A stretch of 64,000 nucleotides of DNA from Rufibacter radiotolerans. GTDB taxonomy: Bacteria; Bacteroidota; Bacteroidia; Cytophagales; Hymenobacteraceae. The stretch lies in NCBI RefSeq assembly GCF_001078055.1, contig NZ_CP010777.1:3439001-3503000 (forward strand), read 5' to 3'. The translations under genes were made by a program, and so were the position numbers. Each line of letters opens with the position of its first letter. Position 1 is the first letter of the stretch. Below the pieces are notes generated by a model that ran no database searches, was not told the DNA's origin, and was given only the letters and a program-made list of their open reading frames with translations. This document shows positions 7,190-16,128 of this stretch, in pieces.

Positions 7190-9502
7190 ATGAACAGGTC
7201 CTTTTTACTCTGCCTTCTTTTCCTTGCCCTTCCCTTCCTCTTATTCGCGCAGAGCAATGGCCGTCTGGAAGGCCGCATTCAGTCTCTGAAAGGCGAGGCC
7301 CTGCCTGGTATTAGCGTGGGATTGGAAGGTACAACTCTGGGCAGCACCACCGATGACGAAGGAAAATTCGTGATCAAGAACGTTCCGGCAGGTAGCTATA
7401 CCTTGCAGGCCACGGGCATTGGCTATGAGTCGCTGCGCCAGGCGGTCACCATTCAGGTGGGTCAGGCCACGCCTTTGTACATGCGCCTCAATACCTCAGA
7501 TTTCACCTTATCAGAAGTAGAGATTACCGGTAACCGCAGCGGCAATTACCTGGAGCGCGAAGGCACCACCGCCACCAAGATGGAGGCAGCCCTTCGCACG
7601 GTACCACAATCGGTGCAGGTGATCTCGCGCCGGGCCCTGGACCAGTTGCAGGTAGTGAAGATTGAAGACGCCATGCGCAACGTGAGCGGGGTATCGGTAG
7701 AGACCGGTTTTGGCAGTAGAACAGATATTTTCCAGATAAGAGGCTTCAGAACAGACCAGAACAGCATCTTCAAGAACGGCTTTAGGAACCCGGCCCGTAC
7801 CTACCGCGAGAGCGCCAACGTGCAGCAGATTGAAGTGATGAAAGGCCCGGCCTCTGTGCTGTATGGCGTAAGTGACCCCGGCGGACTCATCAACATTACC
7901 ACCAAAAAGCCAACTGCCTACACCTTCCAATCTCTGCAACTGACCGCTAATAACTTTGGGTTAATCAGGCCGGCGGTAGATTTGGGTGGCACCGTTGGGG
8001 AAAGCAAAGCCTTAAAATACCGCTTTAACGGAGTGTATGAACGCAATGGTAGCTTTAGGGATTTCATGAAGAACAAGCGCTATTTCGTGGCACCGTCTAT
8101 CACGTATGACTTCTCGCCTAACACCACCTTGAGCGTGGAGGCCGAGTTACTGAACCACAACCAACCTTCTGACCGGGGTATTTTTGCGGTAAACGGCAAG
8201 ATTGCCGATGTGCCCCGCAGCCGCAGCTTAGGTGAGCCCGACAACTACTCTTTCTACCAGAACCGCTTTGTGCAGTACAACCTGCTGCACAAACTCAATG
8301 ACACCTGGAGCCTGCGCCACGCCGCCAACTTCAATTACGGCACGGAGACCCGCAAACTGGTGGAGCAGACCACGCTGGTAAAGAATTCAGACCGCCTCAT
8401 TAACCGCCGCTACCAGGACCAGTATTACTTTGAGCGCTACTTTGCCACCCAAAATGAGTTATATGGCCGCTTTACCACCGGCGACCAGATTCAGCACCGC
8501 ACCGTGGCCGGCGTAGAGTACAGTTCTTTCCTGCTGGACCTGAACGTGAAACGCGCCGCCTATGACGTGCTGGACATCTACAACCCGGTCTATAGCAGCA
8601 AACCGAAGCCCGTTGACAAGCTGGCCACCTCCCAGGATTACCAGGACGTGACCCGTAATTACGGTTTCTACGTGCAGGATTTCATTACCATTCGCCAACG
8701 CCTGAACGTGTTGCTGGGCGGCCGCTATGACATCTATGACTACCGCTCTGAAGACTACTTAGGCAAAAACACCGTGGAGCAGAAAAATTACGCCTTCAAC
8801 CCCCGCATTGGTGTATTGTATGAATTGTACGGACCGCTTTCTGTGTTTGCCAACTTCTCTACCGGGTTCCAGACCGAGATTGGCCGCACCCTGGAAGGCG
8901 ACACCTTTGATCCATTGACTACCACCCAGCGGGAAGGCGGTGTTAAGTTAGGCCTTTTCCAGGACCGTCTTAACCTGACTACCAGCTACTTCAAGATCAA
9001 GAAAAGCAACGTTTCTGCCGCTGACCCCAGAGATATCAATTTTAAAGTACAGATTGGCGAGATCATCAGCGAAGGGATGGAAATTGACGTAACGGGAGAG
9101 GTTTTACCCGGCCTGAACACCATTGCCACCTACAGCTACATCAACGCCAAAGTGAGTTCTGACGGCACTACCCCCAAAGGCACCCGCTTCCAGAACGTGA
9201 GCCCCCACAACTTCACCTTCTGGAGCACCTATGAACTGCAGAGAGGCCCTTGGAAAGGCCTGGGCTTTGGCGGCGGCTTCACCTCAGTGCAGTCGCGTCC
9301 CGGCGATGCCACCGACAGCTTTAGATTACCCGGCTACACCAAAGTAGACGCCACCATTTTCTACCGCATTGAACACTTCCATCTCAGCGTGAACGTAAAG
9401 AACCTGACAGATGAGCATTACTATGACGGAGCGCAGTCATCTACGGCCATTATGCCGGGTGCCCCGCGCACCATCATTAGTACTGTGGGTATAAACTTTT
9501 AA
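7190..9502 (+). CDS. TonB-dependent siderophore receptor
   Basis: Outer-membrane receptor importing ferric siderophore with TonB energy. 770 residues: signal peptide (to about FLLFAQ, residue 21), a carboxypeptidase-like beta-sandwich (about 25-105; GRIQSLKGEALPGISV... GSTTDDEGKFVIKNVPAGSYTL), the plug (about 125-235, with TVPQSVQVISRRALDQ and IEVMKGPASVLYGVSDPGG as in FhuE/FpvA-type receptors), then the barrel ending in an aromatic-type strand (IISTVGINF). A PepSY membrane protein follows on the same strand, a common pairing in ferric-siderophore uptake. A promoter and a candidate operator are visible upstream. The siderophore cannot be told from sequence; hydroxamate types are a guess. Confidence 0.94.
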   Translation: MNRSFLLCLLFLALPFLLFAQSNGRLEGRIQSLKGEALPGISVGLEGTTLGSTTDDEGKFVIKNVPAGSYTLQATGIGYESLRQAVTIQVGQATPLYMRLNTSDFTLSEVEITGNRSGNYLEREGTTATKMEAALRTVPQSVQVISRRALDQLQVVKIEDAMRNVSGVSVETGFGSRTDIFQIRGFRTDQNSIFKNGFRNPARTYRESANVQQIEVMKGPASVLYGVSDPGGLINITTKKPTAYTFQSLQLTANNFGLIRPAVDLGGTVGESKALKYRFNGVYERNGSFRDFMKNKRYFVAPSITYDFSPNTTLSVEAELLNHNQPSDRGIFAVNGKIADVPRSRSLGEPDNYSFYQNRFVQYNLLHKLNDTWSLRHAANFNYGTETRKLVEQTTLVKNSDRLINRRYQDQYYFERYFATQNELYGRFTTGDQIQHRTVAGVEYSSFLLDLNVKRAAYDVLDIYNPVYSSKPKPVDKLATSQDYQDVTRNYGFYVQDFITIRQRLNVLLGGRYDIYDYRSEDYLGKNTVEQKNYAFNPRIGVLYELYGPLSVFANFSTGFQTEIGRTLEGDTFDPLTTTQREGGVKLGLFQDRLNLTTSYFKIKKSNVSAADPRDINFKVQIGEIISEGMEIDVTGEVLPGLNTIATYSYINAKVSSDGTTPKGTRFQNVSPHNFTFWSTYELQRGPWKGLGFGGGFTSVQSRPGDATDSFRLPGYTKVDATIFYRIEHFHLSVNVKNLTDEHYYDGAQSSTAIMPGAPRTIISTVGINF

Positions 9503-9524
9503 CCTAACTTCCACTACTTTTACG

Positions 9525-9565
9525 GCGCCAGCCTTCCGGCATATTCTGTGTTGAAAGGCTGGCGC
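9525..9565 (+). terminator. Hairpin between the receptor and PepSY genes
   Basis: Arms GCGCCAGCCTT (9525-9535) and AAGGCTGGCGC (9555-9565) with a 19-nt loop, followed by TTTGATTTTTATG into the next start codon. Likely a partial terminator that lowers expression of the downstream gene; it may also hinder its translation start. Confidence 0.6.
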
Positions 9566-9575
9566 TTTGATTTTT

Positions 9576-10691
9576 ATGAGGCTGAGGCAGATTCTGGTTT
9601 TAGTACACCTGTGGGTGGGGTTGGTTTGCGGGGCCGTGTTGTCTGTAGTAGGCATCACGGGTTCTTTGTATGTGTTCCAGCCGGAGCTCACGGCCCTGCT
9701 GTACGCTGACCAATACCAAACCAAAAATAGCGGCCCGGTTTACCCGGCCCTTGAGATAGTCAGAAAAGCCGAAGCTCAGTTTAAAAGCCAGCTGGCCACG
9801 CTCAACTTTCCTACCCGCGAGTTGGAGAACTACCAGGTAAAGCTCAAAGACAAGAAAGAGTGGCTGTATTATGACCTGCACACCGGCCAGTTCCTGGGCG
9901 AGATGAAAAACCGACGGGGCGTGTTTGAAGGCGTTCTGGAACTACACCGGCAACTGACCATGGGTGAAACCGGCTCCACTATCACAGGCACCTGCGCTTT
10001 ATTGATGGCGTTTGTCCTGCTCTCTACCGGTCTGTACCTCTGGTTCCCGCGCAAGAAGCGTTTGTTGCGTGACGGGCTGCGCTACAAACCCCACGCCGGA
10101 CCCAAACGCCGCACCTATGACCTGCACAATGTGACCGGCTTCTACGTGGCAGTACCGCTTTTCTTCATGGCCATCACGGGCGCTTACTTCGCATTCCCCG
10201 AAGGCACCCAAACAGCTGTGAACCAACTTACCGCCACCAAAGAACGCCTGCCCGAAGGCAAGAAGCTGAAATCTGTATACGCCCTTGACGCCCCTGCGCT
10301 TACCGTAGAACAGGCCCTGGCCCGCATGAGCAGCTTCTACCCCACCCTACCCAAACGCAGCCTGGCCATGCCCAAAGACAGCATAGGCACCCTCTTCTTC
10401 ACGTTTGTGAAAGACGCCACCGTAGGCGCCGGCCCGGAACTCCGGCCCATGGTCTACCTGGACCAATACTCCGGCCAGGTCCTTTTCCAGTTTGACCCGC
10501 ACACGGCCCCTCTTGGCGCCAAGATACTCCGCAACTGGTTTATCCCTTTTCACTTCGGGGAGATTGGCGGCTATGTGACCCGCGTGCTTTGGTTTATCCT
10601 GGGTTTTCTGCCGGCCTTTCTGTGGGTTTCTGGCTTTATGATCTGGCGCAACAAACAGAAGAAGAAAAGGCTGCAGTTGAAACTGGCGTAG
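9576..10691 (+). CDS. PepSY-associated transmembrane protein (siderophore uptake partner)
   Basis: Inner-membrane protein of 371 residues with four membrane helices: about 5-28 (LVLVHLWVGLVCGAVLSVVG), 130-150, 180-205 and 330-355 (LWFILGFLPAFLWVSGFMIW), with a large periplasmic region between helices 1 and 2. Histidines next to the helices (VHLW, ELHRQL, DLHNVTGF, FHFGEIGG) fit haem or metal coordination, as in the PiuB/FpvG type, where members help reduce ferric siderophores in the periplasm. The role here is inferred from family and the receptor upstream. ATG at 9576 is chosen over a TTG three codons earlier. Confidence 0.88.
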   Translation: MRLRQILVLVHLWVGLVCGAVLSVVGITGSLYVFQPELTALLYADQYQTKNSGPVYPALEIVRKAEAQFKSQLATLNFPTRELENYQVKLKDKKEWLYYDLHTGQFLGEMKNRRGVFEGVLELHRQLTMGETGSTITGTCALLMAFVLLSTGLYLWFPRKKRLLRDGLRYKPHAGPKRRTYDLHNVTGFYVAVPLFFMAITGAYFAFPEGTQTAVNQLTATKERLPEGKKLKSVYALDAPALTVEQALARMSSFYPTLPKRSLAMPKDSIGTLFFTFVKDATVGAGPELRPMVYLDQYSGQVLFQFDPHTAPLGAKILRNWFIPFHFGEIGGYVTRVLWFILGFLPAFLWVSGFMIWRNKQKKKRLQLKLA

Positions 10692-10699
10692 CCAATCTT

Positions 10700-10735
10700 G
10701 TTTTAAGCCTGTTTTTGGGAAAACGGGCTTAAAAC
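10700..10735. repeat. 36-bp palindromic repeat after the PepSY gene
   Basis: GTTTTAAGCCTGTTTT arm, short centre, then its near-complement, starting 9 bp after the stop codon. Probably serves as the transcript end. Confidence 0.85.
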
Positions 10736-10761
10736 GTATTACATGCATTTAGCCTCTGTCT

Positions 10762-10796
10762 ATCTAGTTTGCCCACAAGGTCCTTTCAGGATGACA
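10762..10796. repeat. Half copy of the TGTCATCCTGAAAGG inverted-repeat element
   Basis: Carries only the right end (CTAGTTTGCCCACAAGG then TCCTTTCAGGATGACA) of the element found complete at 12389-12537. Solo ends like this suggest decay or independent spread of the end. Confidence 0.7.
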
Positions 10797-10837
10797 AAAA
10801 GGGAGTGAGTAGGTGAGTGAGAAAGTGCAAAACCTTC

Positions 10838-10908
10838 TCTGGTTCAAGTTTTCAACTTGGACCTAACATGAATGGAAGTTTTCAACTTCCGTGAGGCACT
10901 AGCCTCAC
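10838..10908. repeat. Three-hairpin dispersed repeat, copy A
   Basis: Three small hairpins in a row: GGTTCAAGTT/AACTTGGACC, GGAAGTT/AACTTCC and GTGAGGC/GCCTCAC. The same order is seen at 46537-46610 and, inverted, at 28398-28474. Confidence 0.8.
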
Positions 10909-10937
10909 TAGTAGCGGTACCTGCCACATATACCAAC

Positions 10938-12161
10938 TCAATCTTTGTACGGGTCATACACATCTTCCCCGGCCATGGCTACGCCCAGCGGTTTGAGGGT
11001 GTGCAGTACGCGTATGGTGTTGCCCTGGTACTTCAGGACGTCTTCCAGTTTCTTATAGGCTTCGGGGGCTTCATCGGCACCGGCGCCACGCAGTTCAATG
11101 CCTTTTTCTTTCATGCGCTGTTGTACGGCGTCAAAATCTACCAGACCCTTAGATACCACTGTTTTACGTTTCACGCCGTTTTTGTCGCGCATCCATTTGG
11201 TCTTGCCTGCGGCGGCCCGGCGGCTGAGCAGGCGGCCCGCGCCGTGTACTGTAGAATATAATCCCCGAACGGACAGCTCACTTTCCACGCCCTCTATGAT
11301 TACAGAATTGTCAGACATATTAGCCCCAATAAAGCCTTTCTGCCCGGGGAAAGCGGGAGTACAGCCCTTACGCACTACCCAGTAGTCTTCACCCTGGTGC
11401 CGCTCAAACCACGCGAAGTTGTGGTGGTTGTGGATCATTTCCGTGGACTTGGCGCCCAGAATCTGTAGCACTTTTTCTACCACCACATCGCGGCCCGCGT
11501 AGGCGTATTCGCCGGCCAGAGACATGGCGGCTATGTAGTCCTGGCCCAGGGCAGATTGAATATCAAACAAGATAGGCGGTCCATCCATGGGGCCTTCCTT
11601 GGCTTTGTCAAAAAAACCGAGGCCCTGTGACATGGCAATAAACCCGGTGGCGGTCCGGTGCCCGAAGCCCCGGGACCCGAAGTGCACGCCAATCCAGAGG
11701 TAGCCTTCCTCGTCCTCGAACAGGTCTATGAAATGGTTGCCGCTGCCCACGGTGCCCAGCTGTTCCGCGGCTAGTTTTTTAAGTTCGCGCTGGGGTCTAA
11801 AATCGGCTTTGCCGATGTGGTCCAGCACGGGGTGGTCAATGGGTTTGGGGTTGGGCCGCCCTACGCCAAAACCGATGCTGCGCACGATCTGGTTCATGAT
11901 GCGGGCAATGTCCACGTCTTGCGCCAGCAGGTCGGTGCGCACGGCTTTGTTGCCGCAGCCAATGTCAAACCCCACCCCAGAGAGCGACACGTGGTTCTTG
12001 TAAGCCACCGCGCCGCCAATGGGGTGCGCGTAGCCGTAATGGGCATCGGCGGTGAGCACGCCAATGTCTTCTTCGCTCACGCAGCGCTGGATTTGGTCAA
12101 TGGCGCTTTGGTCAATAATCTCTTCCCCAAAAACGGTGATGTTGTTCAAGACAATAGCCAT
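10938..12161 (-). CDS. rtcB: RtcB-family RNA ligase
   Basis: Mn2+- and GTP-dependent ligase that joins RNA 2',3'-cyclic phosphate or 3'-phosphate ends to 5'-hydroxyl ends; in bacteria a repair enzyme for cleaved tRNA and rRNA. 407 residues, the short bacterial type. Metal and guanylate motifs are visible: DAHYGYAHPIGG, GVGFDIGCGNKAV (metal-binding Asp/Cys), GTVGSGNHF, HNHHNFAW and the STVHGAGR active-site region. No archease or RtcR regulator is adjacent, so it seems to stand alone between repeat-filled gaps. Start is ATG at 12161 (MAIVLNNITVFG). Confidence 0.93.
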   Translation of the reverse strand: MAIVLNNITVFGEEIIDQSAIDQIQRCVSEEDIGVLTADAHYGYAHPIGGAVAYKNHVSLSGVGFDIGCGNKAVRTDLLAQDVDIARIMNQIVRSIGFGVGRPNPKPIDHPVLDHIGKADFRPQRELKKLAAEQLGTVGSGNHFIDLFEDEEGYLWIGVHFGSRGFGHRTATGFIAMSQGLGFFDKAKEGPMDGPPILFDIQSALGQDYIAAMSLAGEYAYAGRDVVVEKVLQILGAKSTEMIHNHHNFAWFERHQGEDYWVVRKGCTPAFPGQKGFIGANMSDNSVIIEGVESELSVRGLYSTVHGAGRLLSRRAAAGKTKWMRDKNGVKRKTVVSKGLVDFDAVQQRMKEKGIELRGAGADEAPEAYKKLEDVLKYQGNTIRVLHTLKPLGVAMAGEDVYDPYKD

Positions 12162-12207
12162 GGCGGTACAAGTTGGTGGCTATGGCTATACGGAAAATCT
12201 GAAGTTC

Positions 12208-12243
12208 GTTTTGGGGCTGTTTTCGGGAAAACAGGCTTAAAAC
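12208..12243. repeat. 36-bp palindromic repeat upstream of rtcB
   Basis: Left arm GTTTTGGGGCTGTTTTC and right arm AAAACAGGCTTAAAAC around GGG. It lies 47 bp upstream of the rtcB start, one of the few copies at a 5' end. Confidence 0.85.
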
Positions 12244-12267
12244 AGGAATCTTCCGCTGCAATGCGTG

Positions 12268-12296
12268 GTAGAGACAAGGCAATGCCTTGTCTCTAC
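12268..12296. repeat. GTAGAGACAAGGCA hairpin repeat
   Basis: Perfect 14-bp arms (GTAGAGACAAGGCA and complement) around one base. Its look is that of short dispersed hairpins common in Bacteroidota and cyanobacteria. No second copy is in this window. Confidence 0.7.
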
Positions 12297-12388
12297 AGTT
12301 GCCGATGACATCTACTGTTGGTTCAATCTAATGGTACTCTGCCCTATGTTTCTTGCCCGGCGGCCCATCCAGGTCCCTCCCCTCCATT

Positions 12389-12537
12389 GTCATCCTGAAA
12401 GGACCTTGTGGGCCAATGGTAAACAAGAAACTATGCAATTTAAACCTGTTTCTCTTCTTAAGCACATAGGAGAAAGAGGTAATTGTGGTATGCCCGGGGC
12501 CTTTCTAGTTCGCCCACAAGGTCCTTTCAGGATGACA
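12389..12537. repeat. MITE-like element with perfect 26-bp terminal inverted repeats
   Basis: Ends begin TGTCATCCTGAAAGGACC and are perfect inverted copies over 26 bp; the 149-bp element has no coding capacity. Related copies lie at 50738-50826 and 57990-58079, and a solo right end at 10762. With a palindrome and a hairpin before it, this fills the gap between rtcB and the tricorn gene. Confidence 0.8.
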
Positions 12538-12621
12538 GAGGAGAAGGAAAAGTTGTTTAATTCCCTTTTGTTACCAGACCTCGTAGTGCGCGCAGCTCCT
12601 ACGAGTGTCTCTGCGATTTGC

Positions 12622-12657
12622 GTTTTAAGCCTGTATTTCCAAAAACAACCCCAAAAT
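12622..12657. repeat. Decayed 36-bp palindromic repeat
   Basis: GTTTTAAGCCTGTATTTCC on the left, AACCCCAAAAT on the right; arms only partly pair. Lies just beyond the terminator of the tricorn-like gene. Confidence 0.55.
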
Positions 12658-12661
12658 GCAA

Positions 12662-12687
12662 AAGCCCCACCATTACTGGCGGGGCTT
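12662..12687 (-). terminator. Intrinsic terminator of the tricorn-like protease gene
   Basis: AAGCCCC...GGGGCTT hairpin with a 12-nt loop partly paired by CC/GG, followed on the minus strand by a short T-run. It ends 25 bp after the stop codon. Confidence 0.75.
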
Positions 12688-12712
12688 CTTCCATTCTCAA
12701 GAATCAAACTCT

Positions 12713-15700
12713 TTACCTCTTCTTAGGCAATTCCTGCAACAACACTTCCACGGCCTTCTCCAACTGTTGGTCGCGACCTTGGGCTACCAGGGCGGGGTCG
12801 TTGGCGACCAGGTAATCTGGCTCTAGTTGGGTGTTCTCCAGGAACTTGCCGCCGCCCAGGGTACGGTAACCAATCTGCGGAATCCCGAAGACCATGGTAG
12901 GGTCAATCAGGGTTTCCCACCAGACAAAGGTACCGGTTCCGGCCACGGGCATGCCCACGGTTTTGCCCAGGCCCTGCTCCTTGTAGAGTACGGGGAAGAT
13001 GTGCGCATCGGAGTAGTTGCTCTCGTTCATGACCACAATAGACGGACGGGTCCATTTGTTGCGGGGCTCCGAGGAAAGGAACTGACCGCGGGGCATAAAC
13101 TCGGCGTAGGGTTTGGTGTTCAGGAAACTGATGAGGTCATCATGCAGGTTTCCGCCGCCGTTGGAGCGGGTGTCTACCACCAGTGCCTCTTTGGTGGCGC
13201 TTTTGCCCAGGGCCTCTTCATACACGGTGCGGTAGCTGGCGTCATTCATGCCTCTAATGTGCACGTACCCTAAACGGCCACCCGACAAGCGGTCTACCTC
13301 CTTGCGGCGATTTTCCACCCAACGCTGGTACAGCAGTTCATTTAATTCTGCCGCTGTAACCGGCTTCACGGTTTCCTCCCAGCGCTGCTTGGTTTTCTCA
13401 TTGTAGAGAGACACCAGCGTGTACTTGCCGGCCTTGCGGTTCAGGAATTGGTCAAAATCAGTATTGTCTTCAATGGCCTGGCCGTCAATTTTCTCCAGGA
13501 TAATTCCTGATTTCACCTTGGAGCTGGCGCGGTCAAAAGGACTCAGGTTGATGACTTCTTTCACTTTCAGGCCGGGGCCGGTGTACTGCTCGTCATAGAA
13601 CAGGCCCAGAGAGGCGGTGGCATCAGCGTTGGCCTGGCGGTGGCTGTAGCGGCCGCCGGTGTGCGAGGCGTTCAATTCGCCCAAGAGCTCGCTAAGGACC
13701 TCAGCATAGTCATAGTTGTTAGCGATATGCGGCAGGAACTGACGGTAATTATCAGTATAGGTTTTCCAGTCTACGCCGTGCAGGTCTTTCACGTAGAATT
13801 TCTGCTCCAGCTCCCTGATGATGTGGTCATACATGTAGGTGCGCTCGGCGGTGGCGTTCAGGTTCATCTCGCCGTTCACCTTGAGGGTTTCCTGCTTACC
13901 GGTCTCGGTGTCCAGCTTAAGAATCTTGCCTTCGGTGAGCACGAACAGGTTTTTGCCATCTTTGCTCATCTTCATGTTACCGCCACGGGCGCCCAGTTTG
14001 GCCAGCAGCTTGGTGTCATTGTCGCGCAGGTTGGTTACCCACAGGTCATGGCCTTTCTCAAAGCGGCTCAGGTAGAACAACCGGTCGCCTTTGAGGGACA
14101 CCACGGCATCTGCCAGATCTGAGGACGTGACCGTGAGGCGCACTTTGCGGTAAGGCAGGTTGTCCAGTTCCAGGGCCATTCCGGCCGGGGCCGCGGTTTT
14201 AGAAGCTTCTCCCTTCTTGCCTTTGGCTTTAGCGTCTTCTTTTTCAGACTGGGCTTTGGAATCTGCCTCGCGTTTTTCCTGGTCTTCCAGCAGGGTGTAG
14301 TCTTCTTTGTTCAGCTTGAAGCGGTCAAAGGCATCTTGCGTGGTGAACAGGGCGTAGATATCGCCGGTGCCGGAGTTGTTTCCGTTGCCGCGCAGGCCTT
14401 CGCGGTTAGAGTAATAGGTGATCATCTTACCACCCATCATCCACTTGGCCGCTTCTTCACCGTAGCCGCTCTGGCTCAGGTTCATCACCTCGCCTTTGCC
14501 GCTGGCGGAGATCAAACCTACTTCACTAATCCATTGCTTGGCTTGGTTGTAATCCACTAAGAACCACTTGCCGTCCGGTGACCATTCATAGTACTGGTCT
14601 CCGTCTGAGTAGGAGTAGTTGTTGGAGTTGGCCAGGATGGTGCGCACCTGCTTAGAGGCTTTGTTCACCACTTTCAGCTCCACGCGGTTTTCCAGAAAGG
14701 CTACCTCTTTGCCGTCTGGCGAGTAGGCCGGCTGGAATTCCTCGGCGGCGGTGGCAATGACCGGCTCTTCCTTCAATACCGTGGAGGCATAGAAATAAGG
14801 CTCGGCGCTGCGCCCAATGCTGGTTTCATACACGTTCCAGCTGCCGTTTCGCTCGCTGGCGTACAGAATTTTGCGGCCGTCTGGCGAGAAGCTCACACTG
14901 CGCTCCTGCTCCGGGGTGTTGGTGATGCGGCGCGTAATGCCGCCTTCCACCGAAGACACGAACACCTCGCCCCGGTTCACGAACACCACTTCCTTGCCGT
15001 TAGGCGACACTTCCATTTCGGTCATGCCACCCGAGATTGGCAGCACGGTCTCCAGGTTGGAACGGGTATCTGCGTACAGTTGAATGGCTACTTTCTGGGG
15101 CTGCGCGCCAGGCTTGAGAGTATAAATCTCGCCGTTGTAGGTAAAGGAAAGCACGCCGTCTTTGGAACCGCTCAGGTTACGTACCGGGTGCTTTGTAAAG
15201 CTGGTGACCGCCGTGCTTTGCTTGGGGTTCTGCAGGCTCATCTTGCGCACGTTGAACGTGCCGTTGGGCTGCTCGCTCAGGTAATACAGCTCCTGCCCAC
15301 CGGGCGCAAACACCGGCTGACGGTCTTCGCCCACGTTGTCGGTGAGTTTGGTGTGCTGTTTGGTTTTAGTGTTGTAGGCCCAGACGTCTCTGGCTGAGGA
15401 GGAAGTCTGGTGCTTCCGGAAGTTGTTCTCGGGGCTCTTTTTGTCCTGGTAAACCACCAGATCACCGTTGGCGCTGTACCGGGCCGCCTCGGCGGGCGTG
15501 GTCAGGACCATGGCGTTGCGGCCTCCGCCCAAAGACACGCTGTACAGCTCTGGGAATGCCGCCGAGGGGAACATGGAATTTGAGGCCGCATCTACCCTTG
15601 AAGAGGTAAAAATCACGCTCTTGCCGTCGGGCGTAAAGTCTGAAGGCACGTCTGCGGAGGAGTGGAAGGTAAGGCGCTTAGCCTCCCCGCCCTGGGCCGG

Positions 15701-15988
15701 CATCACGAACACGTCAAAGTTGCCGTGGCGGTCAGAGGCGAAAGCGATCTGCTTCCCGTCTGGGGACCAGACGGGCGTGTGCTCATAGCCCTCGTGCATG
15801 GTGAGCGGCGTGGCGTTTCCACCGGCGGCCGGCACCTTATATAAATCTCCCTTATAGCCGAAGACAATGGTCTGCCCATCCGGGGAAATGGCGGGCGTAG
15901 ACAACCAAAGCGGCGTCTGCGTCTGGGCCATACCGCTTATACTCCCGGCGCCCCAAAGCACCAGCGCGGCTAGAAACCTCTTTTTCAT
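12713..15988 (-). CDS. Tricorn-like S41 peptidase with beta-propeller repeats
   Basis: Secreted or periplasmic protease of 1091 residues. A signal peptide (cleavage about ISGMAQ, residue 22) is followed by many PD40/WD40-like blades (e.g. PVWSPDGKQIAFASDRHGN, YSPDGKEVAFLENR), a charged lysine/glutamate linker (about 570-600), a second propeller, a PDZ-like segment (about 840-870, IILEKIDGQAIEDNTDF) and a C-terminal S41 domain with VVDTRSNGGGN and a serine-bearing segment NESNYSDAHIFP. This is the tricorn order. Tricorn cuts peptides made by other proteases; in Bacteroidota such proteins are exported, so peptide scavenging is likely (inference). Transcribed alone. Confidence 0.93.
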   Translation of the reverse strand: MKKRFLAALVLWGAGSISGMAQTQTPLWLSTPAISPDGQTIVFGYKGDLYKVPAAGGNATPLTMHEGYEHTPVWSPDGKQIAFASDRHGNFDVFVMPAQGGEAKRLTFHSSADVPSDFTPDGKSVIFTSSRVDAASNSMFPSAAFPELYSVSLGGGRNAMVLTTPAEAARYSANGDLVVYQDKKSPENNFRKHQTSSSARDVWAYNTKTKQHTKLTDNVGEDRQPVFAPGGQELYYLSEQPNGTFNVRKMSLQNPKQSTAVTSFTKHPVRNLSGSKDGVLSFTYNGEIYTLKPGAQPQKVAIQLYADTRSNLETVLPISGGMTEMEVSPNGKEVVFVNRGEVFVSSVEGGITRRITNTPEQERSVSFSPDGRKILYASERNGSWNVYETSIGRSAEPYFYASTVLKEEPVIATAAEEFQPAYSPDGKEVAFLENRVELKVVNKASKQVRTILANSNNYSYSDGDQYYEWSPDGKWFLVDYNQAKQWISEVGLISASGKGEVMNLSQSGYGEEAAKWMMGGKMITYYSNREGLRGNGNNSGTGDIYALFTTQDAFDRFKLNKEDYTLLEDQEKREADSKAQSEKEDAKAKGKKGEASKTAAPAGMALELDNLPYRKVRLTVTSSDLADAVVSLKGDRLFYLSRFEKGHDLWVTNLRDNDTKLLAKLGARGGNMKMSKDGKNLFVLTEGKILKLDTETGKQETLKVNGEMNLNATAERTYMYDHIIRELEQKFYVKDLHGVDWKTYTDNYRQFLPHIANNYDYAEVLSELLGELNASHTGGRYSHRQANADATASLGLFYDEQYTGPGLKVKEVINLSPFDRASSKVKSGIILEKIDGQAIEDNTDFDQFLNRKAGKYTLVSLYNEKTKQRWEETVKPVTAAELNELLYQRWVENRRKEVDRLSGGRLGYVHIRGMNDASYRTVYEEALGKSATKEALVVDTRSNGGGNLHDDLISFLNTKPYAEFMPRGQFLSSEPRNKWTRPSIVVMNESNYSDAHIFPVLYKEQGLGKTVGMPVAGTGTFVWWETLIDPTMVFGIPQIGYRTLGGGKFLENTQLEPDYLVANDPALVAQGRDQQLEKAVEVLLQELPKKR

Positions 15989-16029
15989 GTGTAAGCTGTT
16001 GTTAGTTAGAATGGAATACTAAATGTAAG

Positions 16030-16037
16030 GAAAGATA
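16030..16037 (-). promoter_or_regulatory. Likely -7 box of the tricorn-like gene
   Basis: TATCTTTC on the minus strand, one base off TAnnTTTG, about 42 nt upstream of the start codon. No well-spaced TTG is seen. Confidence 0.4.
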
Positions 16038-16078
16038 GCATGTTTTCAAGCAGCGGCTGGTACAAAAAGAAGAAATGC

Positions 16079-16114
16079 GTTTTGGAGGTGTTTCGGGGAA
16101 AACAGGCTGGAAAC
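16079..16114. repeat. Imperfect 36-bp palindromic repeat
   Basis: GTTTTGGAGGTGTTTCGG left and AAAACAGGCTGGAAAC right; several arm mismatches. First of three repeats filling the 304-bp gap between the tricorn gene and tdk. Confidence 0.7.
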
Positions 16115-16128
16115 AGGTGAGTATTTTC

